From Leisingera sp. S132 (GTDB lineage Bacteria > Pseudomonadota > Alphaproteobacteria > Rhodobacterales > Rhodobacteraceae): a DNA stretch of 64,000 bases. The notes beneath the pieces were generated by a model. It saw only the letters and a list, made by a program, of their open reading frames with translations. It did no database searches and was not told the origin of the DNA. The stretch covers positions 3,217,001 to 3,281,000 of the forward strand of contig NZ_CP083553.1 of NCBI RefSeq assembly GCF_025144465.1, read 5' to 3'. This document shows positions 39,752-49,542 of this stretch, one piece after another (positions within the stretch are counted from its first letter, which is position 1; each line of letters opens with the position of its first letter). The position numbers were made by a program, and so were the translations under genes.

Positions 39752-40627
39752 ATGGAAATTCAGAAGGTTGGAGTGATCGGCGCGGGTCAGATGGGCAATG
39801 GGATTGCCCATGTCATGGCGCTGGCCGGGTACGAGGTCGTGCTGAATGACGTCAGCCAGCAGGCGCTGGACAGCGCGCTGAGCCTCATCCACAAGAACAT
39901 GGAGCGCCAGGCCAGCAAGGGCAAGATTTCCGACGCTGACGTGAAGGCGGCGCTGGCGCGCATCGTGCCGTCGCTGAAGCTGGCGGATGTGGGCGCAACC
40001 GATCTGGTGATCGAGGCAGCGACCGAGCGGGAGACCGTGAAGCAGGCGATCTTTGAAGACCTGCAGCCGCATCTGCAGCCGCATACCATCCTGACCTCCA
40101 ACACCTCCTCGATCTCGATCACCCGGCTGGCCAGCCGCACTGACCGGCCTGAGCGGTTCATGGGGTTCCATTTCATGAACCCGGTGCCGGTGATGCAGCT
40201 GGTGGAGCTGATCCGCGGCATCGCCACCGATGAGCCGACATTCAGCGCGTGCCAGGAGGTGGTGGCGCGGCTTGGCAAGACCTCAGCCAGTGCCGAGGAT
40301 TTCCCGGCCTTTATTGTCAACCGCATCCTGATGCCGATGATCAACGAGGCGGTCTATACGCTGTATGAGGGTGTCGGGTCGGTGAAATCGATCGACGAAT
40401 CGATGAAGCTGGGCGCGAACCACCCGATGGGGCCGCTGGAGCTGGCGGATTTCATCGGGCTGGACACTTGCCTGGCGATCATGAACGTGCTGCACGACGG
40501 ACTGGCGGATACCAAGTACCGCCCCTGCCCGCTCTTGACCAAATACGTCGAGGCCGGCTGGCTGGGCCGCAAGACCCAGCGCGGGTTCTATGACTACCGC
40601 GGTGAGGTGCCGGTCCCGACCCGGTAA
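39752..40627 (+). CDS. 3-hydroxyacyl-CoA (3-hydroxybutyryl-CoA) dehydrogenase
   Basis: The 291-residue protein has the NAD motif VGVIGAGQMGNGIAHVMALAGYEV, the catalytic region with GFHFMNPVPVMQLVELIRG, and the C-terminal domain ending in GRKTQRGFYDY. This single-domain form acts on short-chain 3-hydroxyacyl-CoA in butyrate metabolism, polyhydroxybutyrate turnover or the ethylmalonyl-CoA pathway. It is alone, with its own terminator. Confidence 0.93.
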   Translation: MEIQKVGVIGAGQMGNGIAHVMALAGYEVVLNDVSQQALDSALSLIHKNMERQASKGKISDADVKAALARIVPSLKLADVGATDLVIEAATERETVKQAIFEDLQPHLQPHTILTSNTSSISITRLASRTDRPERFMGFHFMNPVPVMQLVELIRGIATDEPTFSACQEVVARLGKTSASAEDFPAFIVNRILMPMINEAVYTLYEGVGSVKSIDESMKLGANHPMGPLELADFIGLDTCLAIMNVLHDGLADTKYRPCPLLTKYVEAGWLGRKTQRGFYDYRGEVPVPTR

Positions 40628-40646
40628 TCAGCCTGGACTGAACAAG

Positions 40647-40670
40647 AAAGCGCCCCGCAGGGCGCTTTTT
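40647..40670 (+). terminator. intrinsic terminator after the hydroxyacyl-CoA dehydrogenase
   Basis: An 8-bp stem (40647-40654 with 40661-40668, plus one inner pair) followed by a T run. It may also stop the convergent acyltransferase transcript. Confidence 0.85.
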
Positions 40671-40698
40671 CGTTTTCCAGCAGTGAGATCAGGCAGGC

Positions 40699-41595
40699 TC
40701 AGCCCTGTTTGCCAAGGCTCAGCGTGTGCTCGCGCAGCCAGGCCATGAACCCGCGCGGATCGGTTTGCAGCTGCTCCATCTGCTCATCGGTCAGCGGCTT
40801 GCCAACCACCGGCGCCTGCGGCTTGTTGCAGGAGCGGACGATTTCATGCAGCAGCAGGCCCTGGCGCAGGATCGGGGAGATCTGGCAGGCGATCTGGTAC
40901 CAGCGCGAGTTCGAGCCGGGATAAAAGATCGGCACCACCCGGGCGCCGGAGCGGCGGATCAGCTGGGCGGTGAAGACATTCCATTCACGCTCGACCGCGG
41001 GGCCGAACCAGCTGTCTGACGACATCACCACGCCTGAGGGGAACAGAGCCACCGCACCGCCCTCCTTGAGGTAGGCCATGGTCTTGGCGCGCATGTCGAC
41101 CATCTTGCGCTGCGCTTCGGGGTCATGCGGGAAGGGCACCGGGATCATGAAGGAGGTCGCGGCCTCATCCAGGCCGGTCAGAACCGAGCGGGTCAGGATG
41201 CGGTAATCGAGGCGGCGGCGGCCGATCAGGTCGGCAAAGATCATGCCGTCGACCATGCCGTGCGGATGGTTGGCGACGATCACCACCGGGCCCTCTGCAG
41301 GAATGTTGTCGATCTGCTCCTGCGGGGTCTGCAGGTCGATACCCATGGTGTTGAGCGCGCCGCGCCAGAACTTCTGGCCGCGGTATTCGGCGTTGTTCTT
41401 CTCGAACTTGTTGACCATGCGCAGGATTTTCAGCTTGCCGGTCAGCCATTCGATGGTCTTGATCGCCAGCGAGGTCCAGCGGTCGTCAAAGGAGTTGGCA
41501 TAGGTCAGGGTGCGGCGGTCATAGACCTCGCCCGTTGTCTGCTCAGCGGTGTCCGGCGCGATGCCGGTCTTCCTGTCTTGTGCGGTGTCCGCCAA
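40699..41595 (-). CDS. PlsC-like acyltransferase
   Basis: The 298-residue protein has the LPLAT motif VVIVANHPHGMVDGMIFADLIG (H-x4-D form), a following region with AVALFPSGVVMSSDSWFGP, and IPVPFPHD. It probably transfers acyl groups to a glycerolipid. The start is taken as TTG 41595, because longer readings overlap ptsH on the same strand by 88 nt; GGGAAGAAG precedes this TTG. It is 34 nt after ptsH and may be its last operon partner. Confidence 0.75.
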   Translation of the reverse strand: MADTAQDRKTGIAPDTAEQTTGEVYDRRTLTYANSFDDRWTSLAIKTIEWLTGKLKILRMVNKFEKNNAEYRGQKFWRGALNTMGIDLQTPQEQIDNIPAEGPVVIVANHPHGMVDGMIFADLIGRRRLDYRILTRSVLTGLDEAATSFMIPVPFPHDPEAQRKMVDMRAKTMAYLKEGGAVALFPSGVVMSSDSWFGPAVEREWNVFTAQLIRRSGARVVPIFYPGSNSRWYQIACQISPILRQGLLLHEIVRSCNKPQAPVVGKPLTDEQMEQLQTDPRGFMAWLREHTLSLGKQG

Positions 41596-41629
41596 TGTGC
41601 TTCTTCCCGTTCCGCGGCCGGCGCGGAGC

Positions 41630-41899
41630 CTAGTAGCCCTCGCCGAACTTGTCGGCCACCAAAGCCTCCAGCGCATGCGCAAGCGCGTCAGCATCGGGCC
41701 CCGAAGTCTCGACGTCAATAGTCGTTCCTTTCGAGGCTGCCAACATCAAAAGGCCCATAATACTGTCGCCGGAGGCCGACATTCCGTCCTTCAGCACCTC
41801 TGCCGTGGCGTCAAACGCTTCGACCACCTCCACCAGTTTGGCGGAGGCGCGGGCGTGCAGCCCTTTTTCATTGATGATTTTCAGCGTCTTCAGAGCCAT
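41630..41899 (-). CDS. ptsH: phosphocarrier protein HPr (nitrogen-type)
   Basis: The 89-residue protein has the active-site KGLHARAS histidine and the regulatory serine in SGDSIMGLLML. HPr is phosphorylated by EI at His and by HPr kinase at Ser. No EI gene is in the window. It starts right after the EIIA stop, with no gap. With EIIA, HprK and RapZ it forms an incomplete, regulatory PTS typical of alphaproteobacteria. Confidence 0.93.
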   Translation of the reverse strand: MALKTLKIINEKGLHARASAKLVEVVEAFDATAEVLKDGMSASGDSIMGLLMLAASKGTTIDVETSGPDADALAHALEALVADKFGEGY

Positions 41900-42307
41900 T
41901 TAATGTGCCTGCTCCCCGTCAGGGTTTACGTTCTGGGCGTTGATGTACTTGCGCCCTGCCTCCATCGCCTGCCGAACCGCATCGGCAACCGGAAGGTGGC
42001 GGGATTTTGCCAGTTTGATCAGCATCGGAAGGTTGGCGCCATAGAGAATCCGCCGGTCCGCAGGCGCGCAGGCCTTGAGGCTGAGGTTCGAGGGCGAGCC
42101 GCCGAAGAGGTCGGTCACCACCACAACGCCGCCGCCGCTGTCGACTTTGTTGGCCGCGGCGCAGATCTCGTCCTGCTTGGCGGCGCGGTCATCCTCCGGA
42201 CCGATGGCGATGGCCATCAGGCTGGGCTGCGGACCCACTACGTGTTCCACCGCGGCAAGGTATTCCCGTGCCAGTCCGCCATGCGCTACGATCACTATCC
42301 CGATCAA
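41900..42307 (-). CDS. PTS EIIA (mannose/fructose-type) regulatory protein
   Basis: The 135-residue protein begins MIGIVIVAHGGLAREYLAAVEHVVG with the active-site His in VAHG, and has the VTDLFGGSPSNLS motif. It is an EIIA of the mannose family with no permease, so it is regulatory. It lies 9 nt after rapZ and directly before ptsH. Confidence 0.9.
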   Translation of the reverse strand: MIGIVIVAHGGLAREYLAAVEHVVGPQPSLMAIAIGPEDDRAAKQDEICAAANKVDSGGGVVVVTDLFGGSPSNLSLKACAPADRRILYGANLPMLIKLAKSRHLPVADAVRQAMEAGRKYINAQNVNPDGEQAH

Positions 42308-42316
42308 CCCGGCCTC

Positions 42317-43195
42317 TCACTTCTTTTGCTGGCCTTGCAGCTCGCGGTGTCTAATTGACACTTGCAGGCCGTCCTCTGCAAGGGCCTTGGCCAGGGTTTG
42401 TGCCATTGTCACCGATCTGTGCTGGCCGCCGGTGCAGCCGAAGGCGATGGAAAAATGCGATTTGCCCTCCTCCCGGTAGGCCGGCAGCAGCAGCCGGGTG
42501 AGGTCCAGCACCCGGTCGAAGAACGGCTGGAACCGGGGATCGGCACGGACGTAGTCCTGCACTGCCGGGTCCTGGCCGTTCAATGCGCGCAGGTCCGTAT
42601 CCCAGTAGGGATTGGCCAGAAAGCGGCAGTCGAACACCATGTCGATGCCATGCGGCATGCCGCGTTTGTAGGAGAAGCTTTGCACCGACAGCGCCAGGGT
42701 GCGGCCGCCCGGGGCAAACCAGCGCTCGATCTCGGCCTTCAGCTGGTGGACGTTCATGTCCGAGGTTTCCAGCAGGATGTCAGCCCGGTCGCGGATCGGC
42801 GCCATCAGGTCCAGCTCGCGGCGCACGCCCTCGCCCGGGGATTCTGCCGGGGCCAGCGGGTGGCGGCGGCGGGTTTCAGAGTAGCGGCGCAGCAGCACGT
42901 CGGCCTGGGCGTCGAGGTAGAGCACGGTCAGCTCCAGCTCGCGGCGTCCTGACAGCATGTCGATCACGTCCAAAAGCGCGCGCGGCGAGAAGTCCCGGTT
43001 GCGGCTGTCCAGTCCCAGCGCCATCGGACGCGGTGCGGCGGCGGCGTCGAACAGGCCGGGCAAGAGCCGCAGCGGCAGGTTGTCGATCGCCTCGAACCCG
43101 AGATCCTCCAGCACGTTGATCGCGGTGGTGCGGCCCGCACCGGACGGGCCAGTGACCAGCACCGCCGGGACCGCCTGTTGGTTCTGGTCAGGCAT
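42317..43195 (-). CDS. rapZ: RNase adapter RapZ (GTP/ATP-binding)
   Basis: The 292-residue protein has the Walker [46 protein letters not shown] and the C-terminal [17 protein letters not shown]. In enterobacteria RapZ binds small RNAs and controls GlmS; in alphaproteobacteria the target is less clear. It overlaps hprK by 8 nt and is cotranscribed with the PTS genes. Confidence 0.94.
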   Translation of the reverse strand: MPDQNQQAVPAVLVTGPSGAGRTTAINVLEDLGFEAIDNLPLRLLPGLFDAAAAPRPMALGLDSRNRDFSPRALLDVIDMLSGRRELELTVLYLDAQADVLLRRYSETRRRHPLAPAESPGEGVRRELDLMAPIRDRADILLETSDMNVHQLKAEIERWFAPGGRTLALSVQSFSYKRGMPHGIDMVFDCRFLANPYWDTDLRALNGQDPAVQDYVRADPRFQPFFDRVLDLTRLLLPAYREEGKSHFSIAFGCTGGQHRSVTMAQTLAKALAEDGLQVSIRHRELQGQQKK

Positions 43196-43625
43196 CCGGG
43201 TCCAGTGCCCCGCATCTGAGGTATTGCATCAGCGCCGGGGCAAAATGGGCGCCATCCACCCGTTTCACGCGCGCCACCTCCCGCCCCAGAAGCAGGGTGG
43301 TGTGGCGCACCGGCAGGCGCTCGGTCTCCGCCTCGTCCAGGTCCACCAGCGCCGTCACCGGCACCGGGCTGCGGATCTGCGCCTGCAACAGCCCCATGTA
43401 GCGGGCCTCGATCAACCCGCGGATCGGCTCCGGCGCGCTGGCAACCAGCTCGCCGTGCAAGAGCTGCACCAGCACCCGGTCGTCGGCCACCAGCTGGGCG
43501 CCGAAGGCCATCAGCTGCAGCGCCAGCGCGGATTTGCCCTGGCCGGAGGTGCCGGTGATCAAAAGCCCCTGCCCCTCCAGCGCAACGCAGGAGGCATGCA
43601 GGATCAAGCTTTGTGTTTCAGGCAT
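43188..43625 (-). CDS. hprK: HPr kinase/phosphorylase, short form
   Basis: The 145-residue protein has the P-loop [14 protein letters not shown] and the catalytic ADDRVLV and [11 protein letters not shown] segments. It lacks the N-terminal domain of the Gram-positive enzyme, as do alphaproteobacterial forms. It phosphorylates HPr at Ser. It lies 20 nt after chvG. Confidence 0.9.
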   Translation of the reverse strand: MPETQSLILHASCVALEGQGLLITGTSGQGKSALALQLMAFGAQLVADDRVLVQLLHGELVASAPEPIRGLIEARYMGLLQAQIRSPVPVTALVDLDEAETERLPVRHTTLLLGREVARVKRVDGAHFAPALMQYLRCGALDPDA

Positions 43626-43645
43626 GGGATAAACCTAAACCGGCT

Positions 43646-45352
43646 TCAGACAGGCAAGCCTACCACAAATCGCGCGCCAAGCGGTTCGGAAGTGACGTCC
43701 GCCTCTGTCGGGCGGATGTTTTCAGCCCAGATCACGCCGCCATGCGCCTCGACGATCTGCTTGGAGATTGCCAGGCCAAGGCCGGAGTTATTGCCGAAAT
43801 GCTCTACCGGGCGCTGCGAGTAGAAGCGTTTGAATATCTTGGAAAGCGCCTGGTCGGGGATCCCGGGGCCGGTATCCTCGACCACGATCAGCACCCGGTT
43901 GGCGCGGCGGCGCGCCCAGACGCGGATGGCGTCGCCTTCCTCGCAGAAGGAAATCGCGTTGGTGATCAGGTTGACAAAAACCTGCGCCAGACGTGCCTCC
44001 AGCCCCTGCAGCAGGACCGGCTGGGCGGGCAGATCGGTGATGTAGTCGATGCCCTTGGCGCGCGCGTCCTCTCCCAAGTACTGGTTGAGGTTGCCGAGCA
44101 TGGTCAGAAGATTGAACTCTTCCTCTTCCTCCTTGACCAGTTCGGCATCCAGCCGCGAGGCGTTGGAGATGTCGCTGACCAGCCGGTCAAGGCGGCGCAC
44201 GTCGTGTTCAATCACCTCCAGCAGCTTTTGCCGCTGGTCGTCGCGTTTGACCATGCGCAGGGTGCCAACCGCGGATTGCAGGCTGGCGAGCGGGTTCTTG
44301 ATCTCATGCGCCACATCCGCGGCGAACTGCTCGTTGCTGTCGATGCGGGAGTAGAGCGCCTTGACCATGCCGCGCAGGGCGCGGCTGAGGCGGCCGATCT
44401 CATCGGGGCGGGCGGACAGGTCGGGGATGCGGATCCGGCCCGGATTGGATTTGCGGCTGCCGCGGTCGCGGCCCAGTTCAGCCGCCTCTGCCAGGTCGGC
44501 CAGCGGGTTCGCGATTGTCGAGGCCAGCACCAGGCTGAGGCCGACAGAGACCAGGAGCGCCACGATGAACATCTGCAGCACCCGTTCCTGTTCGCTGCGC
44601 ACCAGCGCGTCCACTTCGCCGGTGGGCGAGGCCAGGGCGATCACCCCCACGGCGGTGCCGTTGTGCATGATCGGGGTCGCGGCGGAGATCACCCGGCTGC
44701 CGCTGGTATCCACCACGGTTTCCACGCCGGTGCCGCCGTTCATCGCCCGGTCCACCAGCCCGCCGAGACGGTCCTCCAGCGCCGGGCCGGAAACAGCCGC
44801 CTGCTGCTCAGCCCCGCCGGCCAGTCCCCAGAGCCTGGACAGCGCATCGCTGATCAGGGTGCGGCGCTCACCGCTGTCATTCAGCACGTTCAGCGCATCG
44901 CTGCGATTGACGCCCTTGATGCTGGAAATCAGATTTCCGGTGGTGTCGAACACAAAAGCCTCAACCCCGCCGCGCAGGCTGAGACGGGCCAGCGTGTCCT
45001 CGACCTGGATGCCGTCACCAGCGGCAAAGCTGACGGCGCCGGCGGCAGGCATCTCTGCCTCGAACACGTCGGCGGCCAGCATCGCCTCGGACACCAGCGC
45101 GCCGGCGCGCTGCTGCACCAGGCTGTGGCGCGTCGAGTTCAGGTACAGGATACCCGCAACCATGATGGTCAGCGCGATCAGGTTGAAGGTGATGATCCTG
45201 CGGGTCAGCGGCGACCCCTTGAGCGGCAGGAACCCCCGGCGGGCGCGCTTGACCTGCATCTCCCGCGTGACCGACTGGTCCGGGGTGACCCAGTCCTCGC
45301 CCAAGACCACATCGCCGTCCTGCTGGCGTTGCATAACACTGGTATCGCGCAT
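43646..45352 (-). CDS. chvG: sensor histidine kinase ChvG
   Basis: The 568-residue protein has a first membrane segment (FNLIALTIMVAGILYLNS), a periplasmic domain, a second segment (FIVALLVSVGLSLVLASTIANPLADLAEA), HAMP, an H box VAHEIKNPLASLQS and the ATP-binding DTGPGIPDQALSKIFKRFYS and GLGLAISKQIVEAHGG. ChvG senses acid or envelope stress and is usually held by ExoR in rhizobia; no exoR is visible. ATG 45352 has AGGGGAG 9 nt before it; a GTG at 45379 is also possible. It follows chvI. Confidence 0.9.
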   Translation of the reverse strand: MRDTSVMQRQQDGDVVLGEDWVTPDQSVTREMQVKRARRGFLPLKGSPLTRRIITFNLIALTIMVAGILYLNSTRHSLVQQRAGALVSEAMLAADVFEAEMPAAGAVSFAAGDGIQVEDTLARLSLRGGVEAFVFDTTGNLISSIKGVNRSDALNVLNDSGERRTLISDALSRLWGLAGGAEQQAAVSGPALEDRLGGLVDRAMNGGTGVETVVDTSGSRVISAATPIMHNGTAVGVIALASPTGEVDALVRSEQERVLQMFIVALLVSVGLSLVLASTIANPLADLAEAAELGRDRGSRKSNPGRIRIPDLSARPDEIGRLSRALRGMVKALYSRIDSNEQFAADVAHEIKNPLASLQSAVGTLRMVKRDDQRQKLLEVIEHDVRRLDRLVSDISNASRLDAELVKEEEEEFNLLTMLGNLNQYLGEDARAKGIDYITDLPAQPVLLQGLEARLAQVFVNLITNAISFCEEGDAIRVWARRRANRVLIVVEDTGPGIPDQALSKIFKRFYSQRPVEHFGNNSGLGLAISKQIVEAHGGVIWAENIRPTEADVTSEPLGARFVVGLPV

Positions 45353-45402
45353 CCGCGCCACTCCCCTGGCCGGGGGCACAAGGCCCCGCTTGGATAGGCC
45401 GC

Positions 45403-46107
45403 TTACTCTTCGTTGTAGCGGTAACCGATACCATAGAGGGTTTCGATCGCCGCGAAATCCGAATCCGCGCTGCGCATCTTCTTGCGCAGGCGCTTGATGT
45501 GGCTGTCGATGGTGCGGTCGTCCACATAGACCTGATCGTCATAGGCCACATCCATCAGCTGGTCGCGGCTTTTGACGAAGCCGGGCCGCTGAGCCAGCGC
45601 CTGCAGCAGCAGGAATTCGGTCACCGTCAGCGACACGTCCTTGCCCTTCCAGCTGACCGCGTGGCGCAGCGGGTCCATCCGCAGGTTGCCGCGCTCCATC
45701 ACCTTGGCCTCCGGCGACGCGGTGCCCTCGGCGTCGCTGCTGATCGCCTCCTGGCGGCGCAAGAGCGCCCGGATGCGTTCCACCAGCAGGCGCTGCGAAA
45801 ACGGCTTCTTGACGTAGTCGTCGGCGCCCATGCGCAGGCCCAGAACCTCGTCGATCTCATCATCCTTGGAGGTGAGGAAGATCACCGGCATCTGCGATTT
45901 CTGGCGCAGCCGCTGCAACAGGTCCATGCCATCCATGCGCGGCATCTTGATATCCAGCACCGCCATATCCGGAAGCTTCTTGTTGAAGGCATCCAGCGCG
46001 GCCTGGCCGTCATTATATGTTTCGACCTCGAAGCCCTCGGCCTCAAGCGTCATGGAAACCGATGTCAGGATGTTCCTGTCATCGTCAACCAAAGCAATCT
46101 TTGACAT
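45403..46107 (-). CDS. chvI: response regulator ChvI
   Basis: The 234-residue protein has the receiver [12 protein letters not shown] and the phospho-Asp segment [12 protein letters not shown], then an OmpR/PhoB winged helix ([31 protein letters not shown]). It is the partner of ChvG and heads the run chvI-chvG-hprK-rapZ-EIIA-HPr. pckA is divergent on the other side, the usual arrangement in alphaproteobacteria. Confidence 0.94.
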   Translation of the reverse strand: MSKIALVDDDRNILTSVSMTLEAEGFEVETYNDGQAALDAFNKKLPDMAVLDIKMPRMDGMDLLQRLRQKSQMPVIFLTSKDDEIDEVLGLRMGADDYVKKPFSQRLLVERIRALLRRQEAISSDAEGTASPEAKVMERGNLRMDPLRHAVSWKGKDVSLTVTEFLLLQALAQRPGFVKSRDQLMDVAYDDQVYVDDRTIDSHIKRLRKKMRSADSDFAAIETLYGIGYRYNEE

Positions 46108-46448
46108 CGGATTTGCCCCTAATCTGCTCTGTTATGTTTTGTTTTTACCATGTTCATCGCCGTTCTGGTGCGCCGAATCAATCCCATTTGAAGAATCGGG
46201 ACGATCTTTGGACACAATTGGGGCAAAAATACCTTAGCGTTCGCTGAACAGACGGGCACTTGCCGCGGTGCAGAACAATGGTTGCGCTAAACATCGCCTT
46301 GATGGCGCTAACTGGCTGAAACCGGCCTGTTCAGCCCCCGAAACGCCATGTTAAGACCGCGCCACCGGCAGCGATGCCGTTTCTATTGCCCCACTGGCGC
46401 AGCCGCGCAGCCTGCGTGCCGCCCGCGCCGCCACAGGAGAAAAAACGC
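46108..46448. other. divergent regulatory region between chvI and pckA
   Basis: These 341 bp have no supported gene. They contain two copies of GCGCTAA spaced by 21 bp (46284-46290 and 46305-46311), two helical turns apart, with the CATC-gcctt-GATG half-palindrome between them. They are a candidate operator for pckA or chvI, and the regulator is unknown. A T-rich segment near 46126-46146 probably holds the chvI promoter. Confidence 0.45.
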
Positions 46449-48047
46449 ATGACATCTGGACGGGTTAACCCGCAATTCCGCCTCGAGGATCAGGGCATCG
46501 AGGGTCTGGGCAATGTCTATTACAACTTCATGGAGCCGGCGCTGATCGAAGCCGCGCTGAAGCGCGGCGAAGGCACGCTGGGCAATGGCGGCGCCTTCCT
46601 GGTCACCACCGGCAAATTCACCGGCCGGTCGCCCAAGGATAAACATGTCGTGAAAACCGACAGCGTGCGCGACACCATCTGGTGGGACAACAACGCCGCA
46701 ATGAGCGCAGAAGGCTTTGATGCGCTCTACGCGGACATGCTGGAGCACATGAAGGGCAAGGACTACTACGTCCAGGACCTGGTGGGCGGTGCCGACCCGG
46801 CGCATGCAATCAACGTCCGCATGGTGACCGAGCTGGCCTGGCACAACCTGTTCATCCGCACCATGCTGCGCCGTCCCGACCGCGAAGACCTGGATGATTT
46901 CATCGCCGACTTCACCGTCATCAACTGCCCCAGCTTCCAGGCCGACCCCAAGAAGCACGACTGCCGCAGCGAAACCATCATCGCGATGAACTTCGACCGC
47001 AAGATGATCCTGATCGGCGGCACCGAATATGCAGGCGAAAACAAGAAATCGGTGTTCACCCTGCTGAACTACCTGCTGCCGGAAAAAGGCATCATGCCGA
47101 TGCACTGCTCCGCCAACCACGCCAAGGGCAACCCGGTCGACACCGCCGTGTTCTTTGGCCTCTCGGGCACCGGCAAGACCACCCTGTCCGCCGACCCCGA
47201 CCGCGTGCTGATCGGCGATGACGAGCACGGCTGGGCCGACAACGGCACCTTCAACTTCGAAGGCGGCTGCTATGCCAAGACCATCAACCTGAATGCCGAG
47301 GCTGAGCCGGAAATCTACGCCACCACCTCCAAGTTCGGCACCGTGATCGAGAACATGGTGTTCGACCCGGAAACCAAAGAGCTGGATTTCAACGACGACA
47401 GCCTGACCGCCAACATGCGCTGCGCCTACCCGCTGCATTACATCTCCAATGCATCGTCCAGCGCCCGCGGCGGCCATCCGAAGAACATCATCATGCTGAC
47501 CTGTGATGCCTTCGGCGTGCTGCCTCCGATCGCGCGGCTGACCCCGGCGCAGGCGATGTACCACTTCCTGTCCGGCTTCACCTCCAAGGTAGCAGGGACC
47601 GAGCGCGGCGTGACCGAGCCGGAGCCGACCTTCTCCACCTGCTTCGGCGCCCCCTTCATGCCGCGCCGCCCCGAGGTCTACGGCAACCTGCTGCGCGAGA
47701 AGATCGCCCAGCATGGCGCGACCTGCTGGCTGGTGAACACCGGCTGGACCGGCGGCGCCTATGGCACCGGCTCGCGCATGCCGATCAAGGCCACCCGCGC
47801 GCTGCTGACCGCGGCGCTGGACGGCTCGCTGGCGGATGCGGAATTCCGCAAGGACGTGAACTTCGGCTTTGACGTGCCGGTCAACGTGCCCGGCGTGCCG
47901 GAACTGCTGCTGGATCCGCGCCGCACCTGGGACGACAAGTCGGCCTATGACGCACAGGCGGCCAAGCTGGTGCAGATGTTCTCCGACAACTTCGAGCAGT
48001 ACCTGCCGTTCATCGACGAGGACGTGAAGGCCGCAGCCATCGGCTGA
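46449..48047 (+). CDS. pckA: phosphoenolpyruvate carboxykinase (ATP)
   Basis: The 532-residue protein has the kinase-1a motif [16 protein letters not shown] and the metal/PEP site DDEHGW. It makes phosphoenolpyruvate from oxaloacetate in gluconeogenesis, needed for growth on acids. I chose ATG 46449 (AGGAG 9 nt upstream) over ATG 46374, which has no such site. It has its own terminator. Confidence 0.97.
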   Translation: MTSGRVNPQFRLEDQGIEGLGNVYYNFMEPALIEAALKRGEGTLGNGGAFLVTTGKFTGRSPKDKHVVKTDSVRDTIWWDNNAAMSAEGFDALYADMLEHMKGKDYYVQDLVGGADPAHAINVRMVTELAWHNLFIRTMLRRPDREDLDDFIADFTVINCPSFQADPKKHDCRSETIIAMNFDRKMILIGGTEYAGENKKSVFTLLNYLLPEKGIMPMHCSANHAKGNPVDTAVFFGLSGTGKTTLSADPDRVLIGDDEHGWADNGTFNFEGGCYAKTINLNAEAEPEIYATTSKFGTVIENMVFDPETKELDFNDDSLTANMRCAYPLHYISNASSSARGGHPKNIIMLTCDAFGVLPPIARLTPAQAMYHFLSGFTSKVAGTERGVTEPEPTFSTCFGAPFMPRRPEVYGNLLREKIAQHGATCWLVNTGWTGGAYGTGSRMPIKATRALLTAALDGSLADAEFRKDVNFGFDVPVNVPGVPELLLDPRRTWDDKSAYDAQAAKLVQMFSDNFEQYLPFIDEDVKAAAIG

Positions 48048-48069
48048 TGCTTTCCCCTTTGGAAACAGA

Positions 48070-48096
48070 AAACCCGGCCAGTGGCCGGGTTTTTTT
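48070..48096 (+). terminator. intrinsic terminator after pckA
   Basis: A 10-bp stem (48070-48079 with 48083-48092) followed by TTTTTT. It may also serve the convergent dGTPase transcript. Confidence 0.92.
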
Positions 48097-48117
48097 GTTT
48101 GAGGTGCTGAAAGCCGG

Positions 48118-49479
48118 TCAGACGGTCAGGCTGCCGGTCACCATGTCCCGCACCTTGACCGCGTAGCGGTCGGTCATGCCGGAGACGAAATCCGCCAGCG
48201 AATGCATGGCGGTATATGGGTCCTCCACCCCGCGCAGGTCCAGGTCGACGGCGCGGATCAGCTGCGCCCAGTGGGGGTGCTGCTTTGCGAAAGCGGGCTG
48301 GTCCCAGCCGCAGGCGGCCAGATCGGTGTAGAGCCCCTGGAAGTGGCCGAGGATATGGTGCAGCACCTGGCGGCCCGCGACCTCCAGCTCTGTCTTGCGG
48401 CGTGCGGCAAAGATTCGTTCCACCGACAGGCGTTGCAGTTCGGCAAAGGCGTCTGCCTTGGAGGAGGCGCCGATCAGGTCGCCGTCGAACTCGCCGCTCA
48501 TGATGGCGTCGTAATTGTCGAGGAAGGCCTGCACCGCAGCGCTGGTGGCGGCACCGATGGAGAGCGCGCGCAGCAGGGCGACACGCTCGCCCAGCGGCAT
48601 AGCGGCGTCTTCCTCGCGGTTGGGTTTGCCGGTGATGTCTTCCAGCACCGCCGCCACGTCCGCGCGGTCCAGATCGCCCACTGCACCTGCGTCCTCGATA
48701 TCCATGATGCGGTAGCAGATGTCATCCGCGGCCTCGACCAGAAAGGCGAGCGGGTGGCGGCGGTACCAGCCGGCGCTTTCGCGGATCATGCCGGTGGCGG
48801 CGCAGATTTCGTCGAGTAAAGCGGTATCGGAAGCAAAGACGCCGAATTTCTTGAGGCCTGCATAAGGCGCCGGGCCATCGCCGCAAACGGCATCGCGCAC
48901 CTGGCGGGTGCAGGGGTATTTCAAAAAGGCGCCCAGCGTCGCGTAACTGAGCCGCATTCCGCCCTCGCGCCGGGCCATTTCCAGGCGGCCGGCGATACGC
49001 AAACCCTGGGCGTTGCCTTCGAAATGCGCGAACTCGGCCTGGCGGTCTGCCGGGATCCGGGCGGCCAGCCCTGCGCCTGCCTTGAACTGCGCGGCGAACC
49101 AGCCGCCAATGCTGTCTTCGCCGGAATGGCCAAAGGGCGGGTTGCCGATGTCATGCAGCAGGCAGGCGGCCTGAACGTGGCCCGCTATGCGCAGCACCTG
49201 ATCGGGAGTGATGCGGTCTGCGGCCAGCAGCGCCTGGCCGACGCCGGAACCCAGCGAGCGGCCGACGCTGCAGGTCTCCATGCTGTGGATCATCCGGTGA
49301 TGCACGTGGTCGTGACTGTAGAGCGGGTGCACCTGGGTCTTCTGCGCCAGCCGCCGGAACGGCTCGGAAAACAGGATGCGGTCATAATCCTGCAGATAGG
49401 CCTCGCGCCCAGGGGCCTCGGGGAAGTCCGGCCGGCACAGCCGCCCCGGGTTCAGCAGCCTGTTCCACTCCATCGCCAT
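48118..49479 (-). CDS. deoxyguanosinetriphosphate triphosphohydrolase-like protein
   Basis: The 453-residue HD-domain protein has RRLAQKTQVHPL, the HHRMIHSMETCSVGRSLG region and ACLLHDIGNPPFGHSGE, which give the H...HD...D metal site. dGTPases cut dNTPs to nucleosides and triphosphate, and some restrict phages by dNTP depletion; a housekeeping role is as likely. It converges on pckA. Confidence 0.88.
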   Translation of the reverse strand: MAMEWNRLLNPGRLCRPDFPEAPGREAYLQDYDRILFSEPFRRLAQKTQVHPLYSHDHVHHRMIHSMETCSVGRSLGSGVGQALLAADRITPDQVLRIAGHVQAACLLHDIGNPPFGHSGEDSIGGWFAAQFKAGAGLAARIPADRQAEFAHFEGNAQGLRIAGRLEMARREGGMRLSYATLGAFLKYPCTRQVRDAVCGDGPAPYAGLKKFGVFASDTALLDEICAATGMIRESAGWYRRHPLAFLVEAADDICYRIMDIEDAGAVGDLDRADVAAVLEDITGKPNREEDAAMPLGERVALLRALSIGAATSAAVQAFLDNYDAIMSGEFDGDLIGASSKADAFAELQRLSVERIFAARRKTELEVAGRQVLHHILGHFQGLYTDLAACGWDQPAFAKQHPHWAQLIRAVDLDLRGVEDPYTAMHSLADFVSGMTDRYAVKVRDMVTGSLTV

Positions 49480-49542
49480 GTGCCTGCTCCTTTGCCAGTT
49501 TGAGAGCGGTTAAACGGGAGGCAGCGGGGAAATGCAAACGCT

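Noticed and set aside
41596-41718. Longer N-terminus for the PlsC-like acyltransferase
   Set aside because: It would overlap ptsH on the same strand by 88 nt; a TTG with a ribosome site lies after the ptsH stop.
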